Shown in pieces: positions 53,643 through 57,479 of a DNA stretch of 57,479 nucleotides. The notes below the pieces were generated by a model. That model worked only from the letters and a program-made list of their open reading frames with translations, was not told the origin of the DNA and ran no database searches. How positions within the stretch are numbered: the first letter of the stretch is position 1; each line of letters starts with the position of its first letter. Both the position numbers and the translations under genes were made by a program. The stretch is from an uncultured Bacteroidales bacterium (lineage in GTDB: Bacteria; Bacteroidota; Bacteroidia; Bacteroidales; Bacteroidaceae): NCBI GenBank assembly GCA_902798425.1, contig CADBWR010000016.1, positions 1 to 57,479 on the forward strand, in the 5' to 3' direction.

Positions 53643-54179
53643 TCACTGCCTTATAATGTCAAAATCATATAGTTTAAGAGGTATGTTGGTTCCGTAATTA
53701 TAAAATACTCCGTAATGACCTTCATCAAAGTCCTCCGTCGAGAATACTTTATAGCATTCGTCGCTTAATTTTTCCATGTTTAATGTTTTTCCTTTTGCAC
53801 CAACTCTACCACCGAACATAGAAACTGACCCCGTATTTAGTTTTCTTTTCCCTTTCTTAGCAGTTAGTGTAATCAGTCTAAACTGTTTAACATTTATCTG
53901 CCTTTGGTACATTTTAGGAACGAAAATGTAGAAAGTAGGTGTCGTGCTAAATATGTTTTCACTCTTTTCTCCTTCATACACCATTGATGTCCTAACAGAA
54001 AAAGGGTTGACTCCGCTGCTCATTCCCTCTTGGACTATTGGCTCTATTTTAATCAGACTGTCACAACTAAAATAGTAAACCCCCAATTCTGAAAGTTGTG
54101 AAACGGCAATTGAATCATGTTGAGCATGCAGCTGGATGGCTGCTGATACTGCAATAAATAATGTAAAAATTTTTTTCAT
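53643..54179 (-). CDS. Small secreted protein of unknown function
   Basis: A 178-residue protein with a signal peptide (MKKIFTLFIAVSAAIQLHAQ). The mature part is beta-rich with no recognised motif (ELGVYYFSCDSLIKIEPI, SMVYEGEKSENIFSTTPTFYIFVPKMY). It begins 26 bp after the stop of the DUF262-HNH gene on the same strand, without an obvious promoter, so it may be transcribed with the R-M pair, although an exported product is unexpected there. Confidence 0.65.
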   Translation of the reverse strand: MKKIFTLFIAVSAAIQLHAQHDSIAVSQLSELGVYYFSCDSLIKIEPIVQEGMSSGVNPFSVRTSMVYEGEKSENIFSTTPTFYIFVPKMYQRQINVKQFRLITLTAKKGKRKLNTGSVSMFGGRVGAKGKTLNMEKLSDECYKVFSTEDFDEGHYGVFYNYGTNIPLKLYDFDIIRQ

Positions 54180-54205
54180 GTGAACGTAATCTTATTTGTT
54201 ATTGT

Positions 54206-55375
54206 TTATCTATTACCTTTCATTCTATTATGCGTCTTGCACAACATTTGGCAATTCTTTATATCCGTTGGCCCGTTTTTGCTCCACGCTGTTACATGGT
54301 CAGCATCCATCTCTTCTAGTTTCCAGATACGCTGGCGATTGGCTTCATGGCCTTCAGCGCAATAAGGACAATTACTGACGCCCATTGCTTTTGCCTTTTC
54401 TGTCTGTTCTTGATAGACCTTGCGCATAGTAGACTTGTCGAAGAAGCGGACATTTAAAAGTTTAGTATCTTGACATCCGCCAAGTACATACTCGAAGATG
54501 CCACGGCGATTGGTTACAAAGTCATCGGCAATCAGTTTCCGCACTTTGGCCGACAACTCAGTATGATTATAAGCATTACTATGGAAACGCTCATAAAGCT
54601 CGCCCCAATTCAGGCCTTGCATTTCGTCATAGACATCGTCAAATTTCGAGTCAGCCCATTCTATCACCGTATTGAAGTAGGTCTTAATCTCGTTGATATT
54701 CTCATCGCGACGATGAGCGGACATGTAACCATCTACGTTACCTTTGCTCACCCATTCAAGAGCCGTTGCGAGAAACATCTGACGATTGGCAGGGCCCTTC
54801 ACATACGATTCCCATTTCTGAATGTTGGCATTCTGAGAATTAGAAAATTCTTCCTTGCATTTCGTGACAAATGGTCCGCTGTAGATAGCGTTCAACTCCT
54901 CTTGGTGATTGAGCGGAATGCCAGCAATGTTGATAGTCTTAAACCATTCCTTGATTTCCTCCTCTGCATGTTCACCTTCGCCTTCGCAGATATAAACCAA
55001 TAGTTTCGTCTTGAGAATCTTCTGCTGAAGTCCTTCATTTAGTCCATCGAAGATCTGCTCAAGACCATTAATCTGAACGGCAAATTTATTCAGTAAGAAC
55101 CGGCCAAGCGAAGTAATACGCTGTTGGCCGTCGAGTACCTCCAACTTTCCATCTTCTTTTTTATTAAAGTATATCAGTCCAAGCGGGTAGCCTTTCAATA
55201 CCGATTCTATCACCGCAACATCTTTTTTACCATCAGCATAGATATAGCAACGCTGGTACTCAGGCTGGATTGTAAGTTGTCCTGCTAACCCATGAACACC
55301 TTTACTCTCCAATTCGTTATATTCAAAACCGTCGCATATCTGTTCAACGGTGTAGATTTTCAGTTCTGTTTTCAT
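54206..55375 (-). CDS. DUF262-HNH nuclease, probable restriction partner of the adjacent methylase
   Basis: A 389-residue protein. The N-terminal DUF262 (ParB/GmrS-like) domain has EYQR (about 38-41), VIESVLKGYPLGLIYF and the signature VLDGQQRITSLGRF (about 77-90). The C-terminus has an HNH nuclease module: CPYC, then MDADHVTAWSKNGPTDIKNC and LCKTHNRMKG, with paired cysteines and the catalytic His in DADHV. DUF262-HNH proteins include modification-dependent and R-M nucleases. It starts inside the stop of the EcoRI-type methylase gene (TAATG), so the two are co-translated; this nuclease is not of the EcoRI PD-(D/E)XK type. Confidence 0.85.
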   Translation of the reverse strand: MKTELKIYTVEQICDGFEYNELESKGVHGLAGQLTIQPEYQRCYIYADGKKDVAVIESVLKGYPLGLIYFNKKEDGKLEVLDGQQRITSLGRFLLNKFAVQINGLEQIFDGLNEGLQQKILKTKLLVYICEGEGEHAEEEIKEWFKTINIAGIPLNHQEELNAIYSGPFVTKCKEEFSNSQNANIQKWESYVKGPANRQMFLATALEWVSKGNVDGYMSAHRRDENINEIKTYFNTVIEWADSKFDDVYDEMQGLNWGELYERFHSNAYNHTELSAKVRKLIADDFVTNRRGIFEYVLGGCQDTKLLNVRFFDKSTMRKVYQEQTEKAKAMGVSNCPYCAEGHEANRQRIWKLEEMDADHVTAWSKNGPTDIKNCQMLCKTHNRMKGNR

Positions 55376-56496
55376 TATGATTGTTTTTTGCGGATTAGTA
55401 ATCGTGCGAAAGTTGATTTTAGCTGACCATCAACTATTATTGCACCTCGTCTATTTAAATCTCCATATGAAGGAGTGTCCTTCGCAGTAAACTCTTTTGT
55501 CTTTATTCCATATTCATTACCTCTATCAGTAATTCCAAGTATCTCAAATTGCTCAGGGCAATATTTATCAAGAAAAGAAGTAGGAACACCCATTACACCA
55601 TTGTAATCATCAGGAATAGCATCTGTGTATGGGATCTCTATTGCATCATAATTTTCGTAGTGAATATACTCTTTACGACCTCGAATCTCTTTATGTTTGC
55701 TGTGTTTGAAATTATCAGCCATTGTCATTAGTTTAAGAGGTTGATGACGACGGCCATGATCAATATTTGTAAACCAACAACAATTACGAAACTTAACTAG
55801 ACCTGTCTCAGCATCATAAACTCCATTGGCATATTCTCTCTCATTGACGATACGAAAAAAAGCATTTCCATTTTGAAAACCATTACCGAGCCATATCTTG
55901 TTGTCTTTAACCAAAGGAAATATTTCTTTGTAGGTAATTGCATTCATGTTGCCTATAATGACAAACAACTTTCCTGCTTCCATCAGCCATGCAACGAACT
56001 CCCTAAACAGCGAGAATGGCGGGTTAGTCACAATAATATCTGCTTCGTCTCGCAGTTTCCGAATCTCCTTGCTACGGAAATCTCCGTCACCCTCTAAGTA
56101 TTGCCATTCTAAGTCGTCTATATTAATTCGGTTGTCACCTGTCACATCACGTTCAAGCACAAAAATCTTGCCATTTGTTTTACTCTTATCAGGATTGAAA
56201 TAAGGTTGCTGAGTTTCAAAGAGCGTAGGCTGGTACGGCATCTTATATTTCTTGCTTTCAGGCGCATAACTGGTAGAAATCACTTTCTTCAATCCAAGCA
56301 ATTCAAAGTTCTGAGCAAAGAATTTAGTAAAGTTACTCCACTCAGGGTCGTCGCAAGGCAGTAGCACCGTTTTACCACGAAATACATTCGGGTCGTAGTC
56401 CAGATAGGCATTGATCTCCTTCTGAATGTCTGCATATTGCGTATAGAACTCATCGTTCTTCGCTGACTTCGCATTTGCTAAGTTCGTATTTGCCAT
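55375..56496 (-). CDS. Adenine-specific DNA methyltransferase, EcoRI methylase family
   Basis: A 373-residue DNA methyltransferase with start at ATG 56496 (MANTNLANAKSAKNDEFYTQ); the frame extends upstream only from a TTG. Motif IV NPPF is in DIIVTNPPFSLFREFVAWL (about residues 180-198), fitting N6-adenine methylation. The EcoRI-family pattern is also visible in KNDEFYTQYADIQKEINAYL, LLPCDDPEWSNFTKFFAQNF and GNAFFRIVNEREYANGVYD. The specificity cannot be read from sequence. It is co-translated with the DUF262-HNH nuclease and preceded by a leader of about 300 nt with nested hairpins. Together they look like an R-M system with an unusual nuclease partner. Confidence 0.9.
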   Translation of the reverse strand: MANTNLANAKSAKNDEFYTQYADIQKEINAYLDYDPNVFRGKTVLLPCDDPEWSNFTKFFAQNFELLGLKKVISTSYAPESKKYKMPYQPTLFETQQPYFNPDKSKTNGKIFVLERDVTGDNRINIDDLEWQYLEGDGDFRSKEIRKLRDEADIIVTNPPFSLFREFVAWLMEAGKLFVIIGNMNAITYKEIFPLVKDNKIWLGNGFQNGNAFFRIVNEREYANGVYDAETGLVKFRNCCWFTNIDHGRRHQPLKLMTMADNFKHSKHKEIRGRKEYIHYENYDAIEIPYTDAIPDDYNGVMGVPTSFLDKYCPEQFEILGITDRGNEYGIKTKEFTAKDTPSYGDLNRRGAIIVDGQLKSTFARLLIRKKQS

Positions 56497-56635
56497 TTCT
56501 CGATTGATAGTTTTTAGTTCTGCATCGACTATCAATCACGCCAAGACGCAAAAAGAGTGTGATGCACCTTTTGCGTTCAGCTCTGAGGTAGCGTAGGAAG
56601 GGAACCTCAACTCCTTTACAAGTATGCACCACACC

Positions 56636-56680
56636 TTAGTGTAAGTGCATTCCTATTATAAAGGAGTGAGAGATGCCCAT
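56636..56680 (-). other. Possible 14-residue leader ORF
   Basis: ATG at 56680 to TAA at 56636 encodes MGISHSFIIGMHLH. It lies in the R-M leader and ends inside the nested hairpin, so its translation would open the outer stem. Coding is unproven. Confidence 0.3.
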
Positions 56681-56692
56681 TACAACACCTCA

Positions 56693-56803
56693 TCACGTAT
56701 TATCTCGTTGCGTTTTTATTCCCAATAAGTTTCCTACGCTTTTGGCTGAACGCGAAATAATAGCGAATGCTTCTTTGTTAGTCCGGATTTCTCCCCGAAC
56801 CAA
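56693..56803 (-). other. Possible 36-residue leaderless ORF at the start of the R-M transcript
   Basis: A TTG at 56803, four bases after the -7 box, opens a frame LVRGEIRTNKEAFAIISRSA and on to TQRDNT, with TGA at 56693. It is basic and soluble. Initiation at a leaderless TTG would be unusual, so coding is uncertain. Confidence 0.3.
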
Positions 56804-56806
56804 ATG

Positions 56807-56837
56807 CAAAGATAATACATATTTCAATAACAACAAA
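56807..56837 (-). promoter_or_regulatory. Promoter of the R-M pair
   Basis: On the minus strand TTTG (56837-56834), 19 bp, then TATCTTTG (56814-56807), a full consensus match. It is the only good promoter between the terminator at 56859 and the methylase. Confidence 0.75.
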
Positions 56838-56858
56838 ACGATTTTGTGTTTTTCTATC

Positions 56859-56890
56859 AAAAAGGCACAGGATTGCTCCCGTGCCTTTTT
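56859..56890. terminator. Hairpin terminator upstream of the R-M promoter
   Basis: AAAAAGGCAC (56859-56868) pairs perfectly with GTGCCTTTTT (56881-56890) around a 12-base loop. It insulates the R-M transcript from the region to the right and can work on either strand. Confidence 0.82.
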
Positions 56891-56959
56891 ATAGACGATG
56901 ATTTCATATCTTACCTTTTTGATTAAAATCCACGATCTGTATGACATATATCTTCACAA

Positions 56960-57001
56960 GACAGGCTGAGCCAGTTACGGGACAGGCTAAGCCAGCTGCG
57001 T
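56960..57001. repeat. Two tandem 21-bp units
   Basis: GACAGGCTGAGCCAGTTACG plus G, then GACAGGCTAAGCCAGCTGCG plus T. They share the period and the AGGCTGA/AGGCTAAGCC word with the array at 21899-22003. Confidence 0.7.
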
Positions 57002-57140
57002 ATACAGCTGTGTTGATGATGTAATTAGCGCTCAAATGAGTTGTATTTTTCGAGAAGATTAGCGAAAATGGGCAAAAATCACAAAAAACGTCACCACTCC
57101 ACCTAATCTTCTGAAACCCCGATGTACAAAGGCTTTGCGG

Positions 57141-57304
57141 TGTGTGGAGTGTTGTCCAAAGACTCCACCAACACTCCACACACACTCCCCCCTTCAAGAG
57201 GGTTCTAAAGAATTGTCCTACGGGTTTGTCAACGACGAAAGAAAAGGTGAGGTCTTGGGGGAGTGTTGGTGGAGTCTTGGTGAGGTCTTAAAGCAACACT
57301 CCAC
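57141..57304. repeat. Mutually complementary blocks A-B-C-D
   Basis: A (57141-57154, TGTGTGGAGTGTTG) pairs perfectly with B (57169-57182). B (57159-57177) also pairs perfectly over 19 bp with C (57260-57278). C pairs with D (57294-57302, CAACACTCC). A:B, B:C and C:D pairings exclude each other in part. Confidence 0.8.
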
Positions 57305-57305
57305 T

Positions 57306-57347
57306 ATTAGCTGTATACGGAGCTGTATCAGCCTAATACGGTGTCGT
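57306..57347. repeat. Two further 21-bp-type units
   Basis: ATTAGCTGTATACGGAGCTG plus T (57306-57326), then ATCAGCCTAATACGGTGTCG plus T (57327-57347). They resemble the units at 21899-22003. Confidence 0.6.
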
Positions 57348-57406
57348 TATCAGCTGTTCTCGTAGAGAAATGCTGAAACAAAAATCAAAAAAAAGTGTTT
57401 TTTTGT

Positions 57407-57437
57407 TTTGTATTGTCCTCGCTTAATCGTACCTTTG
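57407..57437 (+). promoter_or_regulatory. Promoter of the gene entering the window's right edge
   Basis: TTTG (57407-57410), 19 bp, then TACCTTTG (57430-57437), a full consensus match. The next ATG is at 57447. Confidence 0.75.
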
Positions 57438-57446
57438 CAGACGATT

Positions 57447-57479
57447 ATGGTTACTAAACTCATTTTTAATGCGCTGACA
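57447..57479 (+). CDS. Start of a gene cut by the window end
   Basis: ATG at 57447 opens MVTKLIFNALT and runs off the window. It is placed just behind a full-consensus promoter. Too little is visible to name it. Confidence 0.45.
   Translation, partial: MVTKLIFNALT

Larger units (their letters stand above)
56497..56806 (-). promoter_or_regulatory. Long structured 5' leader of the R-M pair
   Basis: From the promoter at 56807 to the methylase ATG lie about 310 nt. It holds a nested hairpin: ACTCCTTTA/TAAAGGAGT (56610-56618/56659-56667), inside it ATGCAC/GTGCAT (56624-56629/56645-56650) and inside that ACAC-CTTA-GTGT (56631-56642). Two further stems are GAGGT/ACCTC (56585-56589/56604-56608) and ACGCAAAA/TTTTGCGT (56546-56553/56569-56576). 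Two possible leader ORFs are listed separately. Translated pieces of it look familiar from short hypothetical ORFs of Bacteroidales, so it may be a recurring leader element; this is from memory and unverified. Confidence 0.6.
56891..57446. other. Gene-free region rich in repeats and alternative hairpins
   Basis: No convincing gene is seen in about 550 bp. It holds two 21-bp units (56960-57001), a set of complementary GGAGTGTTG/CAACACTCC blocks (57141-57304), two more 21-bp-type units (57306-57347) and a promoter at the end. Confidence 0.6.

Noticed and set aside
56904-57197. Minus-strand 97-residue frame in the right intergenic region
   Set aside because: It is built from the complementary GGAGTGTTG blocks and 21-bp units, with no promoter and no recognisable domain.

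Overview
The window is a 57.5 kb chromosomal segment of a Bacteroidales bacterium, most likely Prevotellaceae (Prevotella in the broad sense). The evidence is the Bacteroidota promoter signature (TTTG, 19-21 bp, TAnnTTTG) in front of many genes, a SusC-like TonB receptor with DUF4876- and DUF6850-like partners, secreted proteins ending in a Prevotella-type C-terminal sorting-like tail, and housekeeping proteins of Bacteroidota type. I see no rRNA, no CRISPR array and no transposase.

Layout. 1-5,100: a membrane protein tail, topoisomerase IV/gyrase subunit A, a DUF3316-like secreted protein, an S41 peptidase lipoprotein and tRNA-Leu(TAG). 5,150-8,500: a small lipoprotein and an M16 zinc protease (minus strand). 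8,600-14,550: an overlapping operon of TonB receptor, DUF4876-like lipoprotein and DUF6850-like barrel protein. 14,600-17,700: a LamG-like secreted protein and aspartate-semialdehyde dehydrogenase. 17,700-21,900: a DUF559 endonuclease gene bounded by inverted palindromic repeats, then a CPA2 antiporter, a LolD-like ATPase and a CvfB-like S1 protein. 22,000-26,500: envelope proteins. 26,550-31,400: asnS, an RsuA/RluB-type pseudouridine synthase with a long Q/G/Y/R-rich N-terminus, purB and tRNA-Val(TAC). 31,500-34,600: ACT protein, PaaK and an OmpA-family protein. 34,800-42,650: mutL, an OstA-like protein, two parvulin PPIases and guaB. 42,700-49,430: a secreted protein, recQ, clpX, clpP and tig. 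49,600-52,000: lptB and a DUF3857-like protein. 52,000-57,479 is accessory: an 85-aa orphan, a HepT/MntA-like toxin-antitoxin pair with a damaged antitoxin, a duplicated hairpin repeat, a restriction-modification-like pair (EcoRI-family adenine methylase plus DUF262-HNH nuclease) behind a long structured leader, and a repeat-rich intergenic region.

Much of the conserved part serves the envelope (OstA, SurA-like PPIases, LptB, OmpA, LolD) and protein or RNA quality control (Tig, ClpXP, RecQ, MutL, pseudouridine synthase).

The most unusual signal is small repeats that have shaped gene ends. A palindromic family (core CCCCCTAAGTTAGGGGG) brackets the DUF559 gene, supplies stop codons to two genes, and is translated in frame twice at the N-terminus of the CvfB-like protein. 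A second family of degenerate 7-9 bp iterations sits beside promoter -7 boxes, in signal peptides and at gene ends. A third is a 21-bp tandem repeat found at three loci. The R-M leader with nested hairpins and possible leader ORFs is the other main candidate for something undescribed.
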